Origin: an uncultured Opitutia bacterium
GTDB taxonomy: Bacteria; Verrucomicrobiota; Verrucomicrobiia; Opitutales; UBA953
Assembly (NCBI GenBank): GCA_903879465.1
Contig: CAIRLQ010000140.1
Location: forward strand, 1 to 21,326
Direction: 5' to 3'
Length of the DNA: 21,326 nt
Within the stretch, counting starts at the first letter, position 1. Each line of letters begins with the position of its first letter. The notes below the pieces were generated by a model that worked only from the letters and a program-made list of their open reading frames with translations, was not told the DNA's origin and made no database searches. Positions 1-7,461 of the stretch are shown one piece after another. Position numbers and translations under genes: made by a program.

Positions 1-1
1 A

Positions 2-445
2 CCGATCTATGAACTGACCGGCGAGACCAAGGATCGCTCTGCCCCCGTCGAACAGTTCAAGGAAACGAAGGGTCCGGCCCTTTTCCTGGCCTCGTTGAAG
101 GCGGGCGGAACGGGGATCACCTTGAATACCGCAGAGTATGTTTTCCTCATGGACCCTTGGTGGAATCCTGCCGTCGAGGCTCAGGCTGTCGACCGCGTCC
201 ATCGCATCGGCCAGAAAAACCCCGTACTAATCTATCGCATGATCGCCCCAGGCACGGTCGAAGAACGCATTGAAGAATTGAAACAGGAGAAGCGCGAACT
301 CTTCTCAACGGTTGTCGGCGACATCCCCGACATGACTGACTGGACGCGTCACTTCTCATCCTTGGACGCTCTCATCAGGCTCAGCGATTCGCCCGCCGCC
401 GCCGCATCCGCAGAAACTGCGCCTGAACGCGACGCCGAGGCCTGA
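2..445 (+). CDS. SNF2/RapA-family helicase, C-terminal fragment (5' truncated)
   Basis: This is the 3' end of a SNF2-type DEAD/H ATPase; the frame is open back to the window edge, so the start and the N-terminal ATP-binding lobe lie outside. The visible 147 residues are the end of the helicase C lobe. They hold an LTGET motif, then SLKAGGTGITL (motif V region), then DPWWNP followed by QAVDRVHRIGQ (motif VI with its arginine fingers), then an APGTVEERI segment. These are hallmarks of SNF2 proteins, which use ATP to translocate on double-stranded DNA and displace or remodel bound proteins; bacterial members include RapA-like and DUF-fused types. A short Ala/Glu-rich tail follows. The stop lies 4 bp from the convergent rimO stop. 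The family call is firm; the subfamily and cellular role cannot be judged from this fragment. Confidence 0.93.
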   Translation, partial: PIYELTGETKDRSAPVEQFKETKGPALFLASLKAGGTGITLNTAEYVFLMDPWWNPAVEAQAVDRVHRIGQKNPVLIYRMIAPGTVEERIEELKQEKRELFSTVVGDIPDMTDWTRHFSSLDALIRLSDSPAAAASAETAPERDAEA

Positions 446-449
446 GTGC

Positions 450-1829
450 CTACTTGGCGATGAGGTCGTACTCTTCGGCCCCGGTCACGGTCACTAGGGC
501 GAACTCACCAATCGCGAGTTTCTTCGGCACCTTGACGATTCCGTCGATTTCCATGGCGTCGCCGGTACTGCGGGCGACGCCGGGGCGTTCGACGAGCACA
601 CGGAGCAGCTTACCGAGAAAATTTTCACCGCGCTCTTTGGAAAGACGCTGCAAAAGCAACATGGCGCGGGCGTGGCGATCGGCTTTGATGGCATCCGTCA
701 AATGGCCTTCCATTTTCGCACCGCGGGTTCCTTCTTCTTTTGAATATTTAAAGACCCCGACACGATCAAAGCGTGTTTCCTCGAGAAAACTTAGAAGCTC
801 GGTGAAGTCTTCCTCCGTTTCGCCGGGGAACCCGACGATGAAAGTGGTACGAATGACTAGGTCGGGGACACCGACGCGCATGCGCTTGATCAGGTCGCGA
901 ATGTATGCACCGTCCGTCTCGCGCTGCATCGCACCAAGCATGCGGTCGGAAATATGCTGCAGGGGGATGTCCACATAACGGACCACATGCTTTGACTGAG
1001 CAATGGTTTCAATGAGTTCATCGCTCCAGTGGGCAGGGTGGGTGTAGAGCAGGCGCACCCAAAAATCTCCTTCAATCGTATCTAGTTCACGAAGCAGGGA
1101 GGCGAGCGACTCGCCCTTCGATGAGTCCACCTTGCTGCGCGGGTTGGGTCGACCATCCGTCCATCGGTCCATGCCGAAGTATGTCGTGTCTTGGGAGATT
1201 AGATTAATTTCTTTAACACCCTCGGCGACGAGTTGGCGGGCTTCCTTAACCACGGATTCCACCGTCCGGCTGCGATGGCGGCCCCGAATACGAGGAATGA
1301 TGCAGAACGTGCAGGGGTGATTGCAGCCCTCGGCAATCTTAATGTATGCCGAGTGCTTAGGCGTCAGGCGGAAACGTGGGGTATCGAAATCAGGTATGAA
1401 GGTCGTGGTCTTAGTGAGGAACTCCGTCATACCGGCTTCGCCGCCCATTACCTTATGAATCACCGGGACGATATTGGTCACCTGGTCTAGTCCGATGAAA
1501 GCATCGACCTTAGGCAGCTCAATCCGACCTTTTGCGCCTTCGACGACTGGCAATGCACCTTGGTAGCGCTGCGACATGCAACCAGCGACGATAAGCTTCT
1601 GACCTTTCTTCCGGGCCGTTGCCTTACCGTCGCTCATCTCATAGATGGCCTCGAGCGCCTCATGCTTTGAGGCGTCGATAAATGAGCAGGTATTTACGAT
1701 GACCACATCGGCATCAGCGGCATTGGCGGTCATGGACATACCAGCTTTGGCCAGGTGGCCGATCATGATTTCTGAATCGATCAGGTTCTTGGCACAGCCA
1801 AGGGAAACGAGGCCTACTTTAACGGACAT
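450..1829 (-). CDS. rimO: Ribosomal protein uS12 methylthiotransferase RimO
   Basis: RimO is a radical-SAM enzyme that adds a methylthio group to a conserved aspartate of ribosomal protein S12. The 459 residues match the family length. The N-terminal UPF0004 domain carries three cluster cysteines (C12 in SLGCAKN, C48 in NTCSF, C84 in VAGCMS). The radical-SAM CxxxCxxC is at C169, C173 and C176. A C-terminal TRAM domain begins around residue 395. The SLGCAKN start and the S12-type sequence favour RimO over its tRNA-acting paralogue MiaB. It follows rsmA after 44 bp on the same strand, so two ribosome-modifying enzymes are adjacent. No Shine-Dalgarno is visible, but a promoter-like hexamer pair ends 6 nt before the ATG, so it may also have its own, leaderless, transcript. 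Confidence 0.97.
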   Translation of the reverse strand: MSVKVGLVSLGCAKNLIDSEIMIGHLAKAGMSMTANAADADVVIVNTCSFIDASKHEALEAIYEMSDGKATARKKGQKLIVAGCMSQRYQGALPVVEGAKGRIELPKVDAFIGLDQVTNIVPVIHKVMGGEAGMTEFLTKTTTFIPDFDTPRFRLTPKHSAYIKIAEGCNHPCTFCIIPRIRGRHRSRTVESVVKEARQLVAEGVKEINLISQDTTYFGMDRWTDGRPNPRSKVDSSKGESLASLLRELDTIEGDFWVRLLYTHPAHWSDELIETIAQSKHVVRYVDIPLQHISDRMLGAMQRETDGAYIRDLIKRMRVGVPDLVIRTTFIVGFPGETEEDFTELLSFLEETRFDRVGVFKYSKEEGTRGAKMEGHLTDAIKADRHARAMLLLQRLSKERGENFLGKLLRVLVERPGVARSTGDAMEIDGIVKVPKKLAIGEFALVTVTGAEEYDLIAK

Positions 1830-1835
1830 GGCGGG

Positions 1836-1864
1836 ATAAGGAGCGGAGAAAGGGCGAAATGCAA
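1836..1864 (-). promoter_or_regulatory. Candidate promoter for rimO, leaderless geometry
   Basis: Read on the minus strand: TTGCAT, a 17-nt spacer, CCTTAT, then 6 nt to the rimO ATG. Each hexamer matches the sigma70 consensus at only three of six positions, so alone it is weak. It is listed because the same spacing to the start codon recurs at six other genes in the window. It lies in the 44-bp rsmA-rimO gap. Confidence 0.25.
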
Positions 1865-1873
1865 TCCCAGCCG

Positions 1874-2707
1874 TCAGAGAGTCAGCCAGGCTTCCGCAGG
1901 GATGGTTTCAGGCCGGGCTAGGCTCGTTAGGCCGTATTTGGGCAAATCTGCCAGCCAAGCGGCCACATCAGGGGCATTGGGAAATAGATTCTTGGACGAA
2001 GAACCCACCTGCTTTCGGCGTTGCGTAAAGAACATCCGGGCGACCTCCCGGGCCCGAGGCGAAAGACGACGTGCATCCTGACGACGCCTCAAGACTAGTA
2101 GGCAGGAATCGACCTTGGGGGGCGGATTGAATGACTGAGCGGGCACGGGGTGCACCTTGATCTTATCGAAAGCCAGATGCACCTGGGCGGTCACTGCCGA
2201 CCAGTGCCCGGTGCCGACTTCAGCCGTGAGTCGTTCGGCGGCCTCACGCTGCAACATGAGCACCATCATCGAAGGATGGGGGCCGGCGCAAATCGCGTCC
2301 ATCCATGGCGTAGAAATAGCGTAAGGAAGGTTGGCGACGACCTTAAAAGAGCCATCAACCGCGTCGGCTAATCCTGCGCGCGGTAATTCGACAGCATCAC
2401 CTTCCGTTAGATGAAAGGTGCGAGGGAACCTTGGCAGGAGCGATTCGGTGAGATGGAAGTGCATCGTGCGATCCGCTTCCACCGCATAAAGATCGACCCC
2501 GGCGCAAAGCAACGTGCGGGTAAGGGTACCCAAACCTGGGCCCACTTCGACTACCTTGTCGCCGGCCTTAACCTCGCCGAGTTCCAACGACTTTCTGACA
2601 ATATTGCCATCGATGAGGAAATTCTGCCCGAGCCACTTCTTTGGCATATGGGAAAGACGATCGAGTAAATCGCGCGTCTCATTGGGCGATAACGGTCCCT
2701 CGTTCAT
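1874..2707 (-). CDS. rsmA: 16S rRNA (A1518/A1519-N6) dimethyltransferase RsmA (KsgA)
   Basis: RsmA dimethylates two adjacent adenosines in the 3' terminal hairpin of 16S rRNA, a late step in small-subunit assembly. The 277 residues show the Rossmann-fold methyltransferase: KKWLGQNFL near residue 23 (the conserved QNFL entry motif), the SAM-binding GPGLG at 56-60, an acidic loop AVEADR, and the catalytic NLPY at 126-129. A C-terminal helical domain with the QRRKQ-type motif follows. The ATG overlaps the trpC stop by 4 bp (ATGA arrangement), implying translational coupling; rimO lies 44 bp downstream. No Shine-Dalgarno is visible before the ATG, as expected for a coupled start. Nothing is unusual in the protein. 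Confidence 0.96.
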   Translation of the reverse strand: MNEGPLSPNETRDLLDRLSHMPKKWLGQNFLIDGNIVRKSLELGEVKAGDKVVEVGPGLGTLTRTLLCAGVDLYAVEADRTMHFHLTESLLPRFPRTFHLTEGDAVELPRAGLADAVDGSFKVVANLPYAISTPWMDAICAGPHPSMMVLMLQREAAERLTAEVGTGHWSAVTAQVHLAFDKIKVHPVPAQSFNPPPKVDSCLLVLRRRQDARRLSPRAREVARMFFTQRRKQVGSSSKNLFPNAPDVAAWLADLPKYGLTSLARPETIPAEAWLTL

Positions 2708-3501
2708 GCCGATTGTAGCGCCCGCATGAGTCCAGCCGGATCATCACAACGCATCAGGGATTCACCGACCAATAAGGCCTGCGCCCCCGCTGCGCGCATG
2801 CGGGCGGCGTCCTCAGCAGACTTCAATCCGCTCTCCGCCACTTTAAGTATCGCCGCCGGCATCTGGGGCATCACGCGCTCAGCGAAGGAAAGATCGATTT
2901 GGAAGGTGGAAAGATTGCGGTTATTGACCCCGACCATGTCGGGCGAGTGACGCAAGGCGCGCTCCAGCTCAGCCTCGTCGTGCACTTCGAACAACGTATC
3001 CATCCCCGCTAACATGGCCGCGCGATGAATGGGCACGATCTCCGCATCGGTCAGTCCGCGAACGATGATTAGAATACAGCGGGCGCCCGCTTGGGCGGCC
3101 TCGAGGACCTGATAAGGGTGTACCATGAAATCCTTACGAATGCAGGGCAGGGGGCGGGCCGAGCCACCTTGATCGCGCACCACCTCGACCAGATCGCTGA
3201 GGTTGCCTTTGAAATATTGGGATTCGGTCAGCACAGAGAGACAATCTGCTCCGGCCGAAGCATAAAGCCGAGCCTGCGTGACGGCATCGACATCGGCCCG
3301 GATTTGCCCGACGCTGGGAGAGGCGCGCTTGACCTCCGCAATGACACTCAGGCGGCCGGGGGTGAGCAGGGACTGTCGAAAGCCCGGGGAGGTGTGTTTA
3401 CCCGCAAAGGCGGCCAATTCTGCGTCCAAAACAGTCCTGACGAACGGGGCAATCTCCCGTCGCTTGGCGTCCATGATTTCGGTCAATTTATCCACTGGCA
3501 T
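2704..3501 (-). CDS. trpC: Indole-3-glycerol phosphate synthase TrpC
   Basis: TrpC closes the indole ring of indole-3-glycerol phosphate in tryptophan synthesis. The (beta/alpha)8 barrel is recognisable by AEVKRASPS (phosphate and catalytic Lys region), IRKDFMVHPYQ (catalytic Lys), GVNNRNLSTF and VAESGL. The open frame extends to 3603, but the family N-terminus (DKLTEIMDAKRREI) begins just after the ATG at 3501, giving 265 residues; the longer version would overlap the divergent mazG start. No Shine-Dalgarno is visible at 3501; the alternative ATG at 3474 would cut conserved sequence. No other trp gene is in view, so trpC is detached from a trp operon and is coupled to rsmA by a 4-bp overlap. 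Family call firm, exact start moderate. Confidence 0.95.
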   Translation of the reverse strand: MPVDKLTEIMDAKRREIAPFVRTVLDAELAAFAGKHTSPGFRQSLLTPGRLSVIAEVKRASPSVGQIRADVDAVTQARLYASAGADCLSVLTESQYFKGNLSDLVEVVRDQGGSARPLPCIRKDFMVHPYQVLEAAQAGARCILIIVRGLTDAEIVPIHRAAMLAGMDTLFEVHDEAELERALRHSPDMVGVNNRNLSTFQIDLSFAERVMPQMPAAILKVAESGLKSAEDAARMRAAGAQALLVGESLMRCDDPAGLMRALQSA

Positions 3502-3536
3502 CAAAGGAAACGTTCGGAGGACTTCTGGCAATCGTT

Positions 3537-3565
3537 TTGACTCCCCCGTCTGAGACCTTCTCCAT
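3537..3565 (+). promoter_or_regulatory. Candidate promoter for mazG operon (good -35, poor -10)
   Basis: TTGACT (five of six to TTGACA), 17-nt spacer, CTCCAT (two of six), then 6 nt to the mazG ATG. The -10 element is poor; the call rests on the -35 and on the spacing shared with other genes in the window. It lies in the 70-bp divergent trpC-mazG gap. No convincing promoter was found for trpC on the opposite strand. Confidence 0.22.
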
Positions 3566-3571
3566 CTCGAC

Positions 3572-4228
<657 letters not shown>

Positions 4229-4230
4229 GC

Positions 4231-4956
4231 ATGGATCTGGCTGAACAGCCCATCGTCATCCATGTGGCTGGACAGCCCGTATCGGTCTGGCCCCGTATCT
4301 CGGCGCGCACATCTCGGGTACGCCTATCCGTCCGACCGGGACCCAAGGTCGTCCTTACATACCCCGAACATACCTCGCACGCCTCCGCCTTGGCTTTTCT
4401 GAGAGACAACCTTCCCTGGCTGGAAAAGGTCCTCAGCAAGACCCGCACCGTGCAGCCTTTGCTCACCTCTCACCTGACCAAGTTCCCTTGGCTGACGATG
4501 GATGAGAGGCTACTCGCCGTTGAGATGATTGATGGCAAACGTGCGGTCGCACGCGTTTCGCCGCACGACGACAAAGTCTCGATTATTCTGCCCGAGGATA
4601 ATCGTGAAGGCGGGGCCGTCCGAGTCATTCGGCGGCTAGCCGAGACTGGACTTAGCCTCGCGGTCGATCGGCTAAGCCGGCGCGTAGGCGTAACGGTCAG
4701 TCAAGTCAGCGTACGCGATCAAACCACTCGCTGGGGTTCCTGCTCAATGGCCGGGACCCTTTCGCTCAATTGGCGACTGATTCTACTTCCGCCCATGCTG
4801 CACGATCATGTCATCTTGCACGAACTCTCGCATAGGAAACACATGGATCATTCTGACCGATTCTGGAATCAACTGTCCGCCTGGGATCCGGATTGGAAAA
4901 AGCATGACCGCGAACTCACCAAGCGCTGGAATATCATCATGGATCTCGGACGATGA
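4231..4956 (+). CDS. YgjP-type zinc metalloprotein (DUF45, SprT-like)
   Basis: A 241-residue member of the YgjP/DUF45 family, predicted zinc metallopeptidases whose physiological substrate is not settled. The defining core is intact: RWGSCS around 167-172, then LNWRLILLPP, then the HELSH zinc motif (H197, E198, H201) with a third ligand probably H207 in HMDHSDRFW. The N-terminal half is a beta-rich region with SARTSRVRLSVRPG, the family's usual opening. It follows mazG after 2 bp, and its stop overlaps the Nudix start by 4 bp (ATGA), so all three should be translated from one message. The context does not reveal a substrate. Family assignment is firm; proteolytic activity is inferred only from the motif. 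Confidence 0.92.
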   Translation: MDLAEQPIVIHVAGQPVSVWPRISARTSRVRLSVRPGPKVVLTYPEHTSHASALAFLRDNLPWLEKVLSKTRTVQPLLTSHLTKFPWLTMDERLLAVEMIDGKRAVARVSPHDDKVSIILPEDNREGGAVRVIRRLAETGLSLAVDRLSRRVGVTVSQVSVRDQTTRWGSCSMAGTLSLNWRLILLPPMLHDHVILHELSHRKHMDHSDRFWNQLSAWDPDWKKHDRELTKRWNIIMDLGR

Positions 4957-5501
4957 AACGCCCGGAAGTAGGCCAGTCTCCTGATGAGGTTTTCGACGTG
5001 GTCGACAGCCTGGATCGTGTCATCGGTTCGGCCTACCGCCGTGACATCCATCGACGAGGCTTGCCCCATCGTGCCGTCCACATCTTCTGGCTCAGAGCCG
5101 ACGGCCAACTTTGCCTACAGCGTCGGTCGTTCGCTAAAGATAACTGCCCAGGATTATTGAGCTCCTCGTGTGCTGGACACGTGGATAGCGGCGAAGACTA
5201 CCTGACCGCTGCCGTCCGGGAACTGCGAGAAGAACTCGGCGTAGTTGGCACGTCAGCTAGCTTACAGGAAATTGACTACGCACCGCAGCATGCGGAACTC
5301 GGACATGAATTCGTGCGCTCGTATGTTCTGCGCAGCGACCATCGAGTCTCGCTCGCCCATGACGAGGTCGATTCGCTCATCTGGCGGACTCCTCTGGAAC
5401 TGCTGGACTGGTCCGAACGGATGCCCACGATTTTCGCCACGCCGCTGCTACACCTTCTTCGACGCCAGAGCATTCGCTTCGCCCTGGGCCTACCCGCATA
5501 A
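4953..5501 (+). CDS. Nudix hydrolase, YfcD/IDI-like subgroup
   Basis: A 182-residue Nudix protein. The Nudix box is complete: G75, E81, then R89-E90, E93-E94 and G96 fit GX5EX7REUXEEXGU. The N-terminal part (DEVFDVVDSLDRVIG, then RRGLPHRAVHIF) and the QRRSFAKDNCPGLLSSSCAGHV segment resemble the YfcD-type and isopentenyl-diphosphate-isomerase-type Nudix subgroup rather than MutT. The full set of isomerase catalytic residues is not evident, so a pyrophosphohydrolase of unknown substrate is the safer call. Its ATG overlaps the stop of the upstream metalloprotein gene. With MazG as first gene, two of the three operon members are nucleotide or pyrophosphate hydrolases, suggesting a housecleaning theme (inference). 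Confidence 0.92.
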   Translation: MKRPEVGQSPDEVFDVVDSLDRVIGSAYRRDIHRRGLPHRAVHIFWLRADGQLCLQRRSFAKDNCPGLLSSSCAGHVDSGEDYLTAAVRELREELGVVGTSASLQEIDYAPQHAELGHEFVRSYVLRSDHRVSLAHDEVDSLIWRTPLELLDWSERMPTIFATPLLHLLRRQSIRFALGLPA

Positions 5502-5504
5502 GTA

Positions 5505-5533
5505 TTGAACTAAGGGCAGGGGGGTGCGATACA
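5505..5533 (+). promoter_or_regulatory. Candidate promoter for the DUF374 acyltransferase gene
   Basis: TTGAAC (four of six), 17-nt spacer, GATACA (three of six, preceded by TGC), then 7 nt to the GTG start. It lies in the 39-bp gap after the Nudix gene. An AAGGA at 5534-5538 could instead be a Shine-Dalgarno, though its 3-nt distance to the start is short. Confidence 0.27.
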
Positions 5534-5540
5534 AGGAACC

Positions 5541-6191
5541 GTGCCGGACGACCCTAAAGCATTCCCCGAAGCCCCCGCAGAGGTACCTTGGTATCACTGG
5601 ATCTGGGTCATTCCCGTCGCCCTCGGCCTTCGGCTCTGGCTAGCCACCCTCCGGGTTAACACCAACATACCTAAGGCAGACGACTCCGACGGCCCCGTGG
5701 TGATTCTACTTTGGCACGACAAGTTATTCGTATCTTCACTGGTCGCCAACCAACACTTCAGTCGGCCGATTACCGCCTTAATCAGCACCAGTAAGGACGG
5801 CGGCTGGCTAGTCGCATTCTTCCGCGTGATGGGACTTTCCGCTGTGCGCGGATCTTCCAATCGCCGCGGTGCCGCCGCCCTTATCGCCCTTACTCGACGA
5901 ATGAGAGCAGGGGATCACGCTGGCATCACTCCGGACGGACCCAAAGGGCCTGCGCATAAATTTAAGACAGGGGCAATCTCACTAGCCCGACTGACTGGCC
6001 GGCCATTTGTTACGATGTCCCTACGTTATCACCATTGCTGGCGACTGCGGAGTTGGGATCGTTTTGCGTTACCACTCCCTTTTTCTCGGGTCGATGCGAC
6101 CTTTATTACCGAACCTTCGCCGGTTGAAGACGAACCCGACGAAGTGATTGCAGCCAGGCTGGAAGAACGCCTCAACGCTGGTTCAGCCTGA
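5541..6191 (+). CDS. DUF374 family lysophospholipid acyltransferase-like protein
   Basis: A 216-residue protein of the DUF374 branch of the glycerol-phosphate acyltransferase superfamily, inner-membrane-associated enzymes thought to acylate lipids or lipid A-type acceptors. Visible elements in order: a hydrophobic N-terminal stretch (about 17-36), LLWHDKLF with the H59 acyltransferase histidine, STSKDGGWL, AVRGSSNRRGAAAL, ITPDGPKGP (acceptor or phosphate-binding block), GAISLARLTGRPFV and WDRFALPLPFS. This is the full family signature. The start is GTG; no better start exists near the family N-terminus. It stands 39 bp after the Nudix gene and converges on ribE with only 3 bp between stops. 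The exact acceptor lipid cannot be told from sequence. Confidence 0.92.
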   Translation: MPDDPKAFPEAPAEVPWYHWIWVIPVALGLRLWLATLRVNTNIPKADDSDGPVVILLWHDKLFVSSLVANQHFSRPITALISTSKDGGWLVAFFRVMGLSAVRGSSNRRGAAALIALTRRMRAGDHAGITPDGPKGPAHKFKTGAISLARLTGRPFVTMSLRYHHCWRLRSWDRFALPLPFSRVDATFITEPSPVEDEPDEVIAARLEERLNAGSA

Positions 6192-6194
6192 TCA

Positions 6195-6785
6195 TCAGGA
6201 CTTGATGAGCAACTTTTCAGTGTACTTAGCGAGTAAATCTGATTCGAGATTGATTCGGTCGCCCAGCTTACGAGACCTCAAATTAGTGACCTCCAACGTA
6301 TGGGGGATAATCCATATCCGGAAACCACCGGGAATTAAATCGGCCACCGTCAGCGACATACCGTCCACCGTCACGCAGCCCTTGCGCACGATATAGCGGA
6401 GAAATTCCGGTGAGGCGGAAATATCCAGCCGCCAATCCGCCCCATCTTGAGCAAGGTATAGGAGGGTGCCGCAGCCATCAACGTGCCCCGTAACAAAGTG
6501 CCCGCCCAGACGGTCAGTGGGGAGCAAACTCGGCTCGACGTTGACTAATGCACCGGCAGCCAGGTCGCCCAGATTAGTCTGTCGTAGGGTCTCTTCAAGT
6601 AGGTCGAAGCTCGCCGTCTCACCCGCCGGGTCGACCACCGTCAAACAACACCCGTTGGTTGCGATGCTATCGCCAGGGCGCGCCGCAAGGAAAAGAGGGT
6701 GAGAAAGGGTCAAGCGAAGCCCGCCCTCAAGACGAGGCGATAGGCCGACCACTCGAGCGGCACCATGGACGAGGCCCGTAAACAT
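6195..6785 (-). CDS. ribE: Riboflavin synthase, alpha chain
   Basis: Riboflavin synthase dismutates two molecules of 6,7-dimethyl-8-ribityllumazine into riboflavin and an aminopyrimidine. The 196 residues contain the two tandem lumazine-binding barrels. The first begins MFTGLVHGAARV and has GDSIATNGCCLTV. The second has GGHFVTGHVDGCGTL followed by CVTVDGMSLTVADL. MFTG is the conserved family N-terminus, so the ATG at 6785 is secure. No other rib gene is in the window. The gene directly follows an intrinsic terminator for tatA: only about 7 nt separate the U-tract from the ATG, with no Shine-Dalgarno. How this gene is transcribed and initiated is therefore unclear. Confidence 0.96.
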   Translation of the reverse strand: MFTGLVHGAARVVGLSPRLEGGLRLTLSHPLFLAARPGDSIATNGCCLTVVDPAGETASFDLLEETLRQTNLGDLAAGALVNVEPSLLPTDRLGGHFVTGHVDGCGTLLYLAQDGADWRLDISASPEFLRYIVRKGCVTVDGMSLTVADLIPGGFRIWIIPHTLEVTNLRSRKLGDRINLESDLLAKYTEKLLIKS

Positions 6786-6792
6786 ATGACAA

Positions 6793-6817
6793 TAAAAAGG
6801 GGCCTTTTTCAGGCCCC
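6793..6817 (-). terminator. Intrinsic terminator between tatA and ribE
   Basis: On the minus strand a perfect 6-bp stem GGGGCC / GGCCCC encloses a 7-nt A-rich loop and is followed at once by TTTTTA. This is a classic Rho-independent terminator and starts 8 bp after the tatA stop. It is the only clear intrinsic terminator I found in the window. On the plus strand the hairpin is followed by GGAGG rather than a T-run, so it is unidirectional. Confidence 0.85.
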
Positions 6818-6824
6818 GGAGGTT

Positions 6825-7121
6825 TTAGTTCTGCTTGCCGTCCTGGGCTCGCTTGGCGCGTTCTTCAGCCTCAATCTTGGCCCGAACAGCGGCCCGCTCT
6901 TCTTCCTCGATCTGCTTCTTGCGATACTGCTTACGCTCGTCTTCCTCGGCAGCAGAACGAATCTCGGTTTCGACCTCTTCCGAGGCCTTTTTGAATTCGC
7001 GCTTGGCCTTACCGAGGCCGCGAGCGAGCTCGGGGATCTTGGAGCCACCGAACAAAAGGAGAGCTACGGCGAGGATAGCCCAGAAAACTGGGCCATCGAG
7101 CATGGCAAGGGGGAGGTTCAT
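6825..7121 (-). CDS. tatA: Sec-independent (twin-arginine) translocase subunit TatA
   Basis: TatA oligomerises in the inner membrane to pass folded proteins through the Tat system. With the ATG at 7121 the product has 98 residues. A single hydrophobic helix (about 11-22, VFWAILAVALLLF) is followed by the invariant FG hinge and the amphipathic helix SKIPELARGLGKAKREF. The long tail is highly charged (E/K/R-rich, probably coiled or disordered). The open frame extends upstream to 7304, but that would add an unrelated soluble stretch overlapping acyP and place the transmembrane helix internally, so 7121 is preferred; 7103 is an alternative. The tatA-type hinge and lack of TatB extensions favour TatA. 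No tatB or tatC is nearby. A terminator closes the unit. No clear promoter is visible in the 58-bp gap to divergent acyP. Confidence 0.93.
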   Translation of the reverse strand: MNLPLAMLDGPVFWAILAVALLLFGGSKIPELARGLGKAKREFKKASEEVETEIRSAAEEDERKQYRKKQIEEEERAAVRAKIEAEERAKRAQDGKQN

Positions 7122-7179
7122 AGTCGGATTGCGATTGCTGGGATAGGCTGAGTAGTGAACATTTCCAGAAGTTTCGGCT

Positions 7180-7461
7180 ATGTCAACCCATGTCTCCCAT
7201 CGCGATGTTTGGTACACTGGACACGTCCAAGGGGTGGGTTTTAGAGCCCAAGTGCTGGCTTTAGCCCGTGGATTCGAGGTGACGGGCTTCATCCAGAATC
7301 TCACCGACGGGAGGGTCTACCTCCACGTGGAGGGTACCGGCAAGGCCGTCGAGGGCCTAACCGAGGAGATAGCCAAAGCCCTCGATGGACACATTCGCTC
7401 CGAAGAAATTCGAGATTTCTCGGGATTGCGCACGTGCCGAGACTTTTCCATTCACCGATGA
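7180..7461 (+). CDS. acyP: Acylphosphatase
   Basis: A 93-residue acylphosphatase, which hydrolyses acyl-phosphate (carboxyl-phosphate) bonds. The signature is complete: YTGHVQGVGFR with catalytic R22, and GFIQNLTDGRVYLHVEG with the catalytic asparagine N40. Length and fold order match the family. It opens a plus-strand operon: its TGA overlaps the ATG of the ABC ATPase gene (ATGA), so it should be translated together with an ABC transporter, which is not a standard pairing. The start at 7180 is the only in-frame ATG before the motif; no Shine-Dalgarno precedes it. The physiological role of bacterial acylphosphatases is poorly defined. Confidence 0.95.
   Translation: MSTHVSHRDVWYTGHVQGVGFRAQVLALARGFEVTGFIQNLTDGRVYLHVEGTGKAVEGLTEEIAKALDGHIRSEEIRDFSGLRTCRDFSIHR

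Noticed and set aside
454..978. Long plus-strand open frame of 174 codons opposite rimO
   Set aside because: It is antisense to a fully conserved radical-SAM enzyme, Ser/Arg-rich as expected for a shadow frame, and has no domain or ribosome-binding site.
6189..6199. Small dyad around the DUF374/ribE stops (CTGA-TCA-TCAG)
   Set aside because: It is formed mainly by the two facing stop codons, is too short for a terminator and has no T-run.
7122..7304. Extended TatA start giving 159 residues
   Set aside because: It would overlap acyP and place the transmembrane helix internally; TatA normally starts just before that helix.
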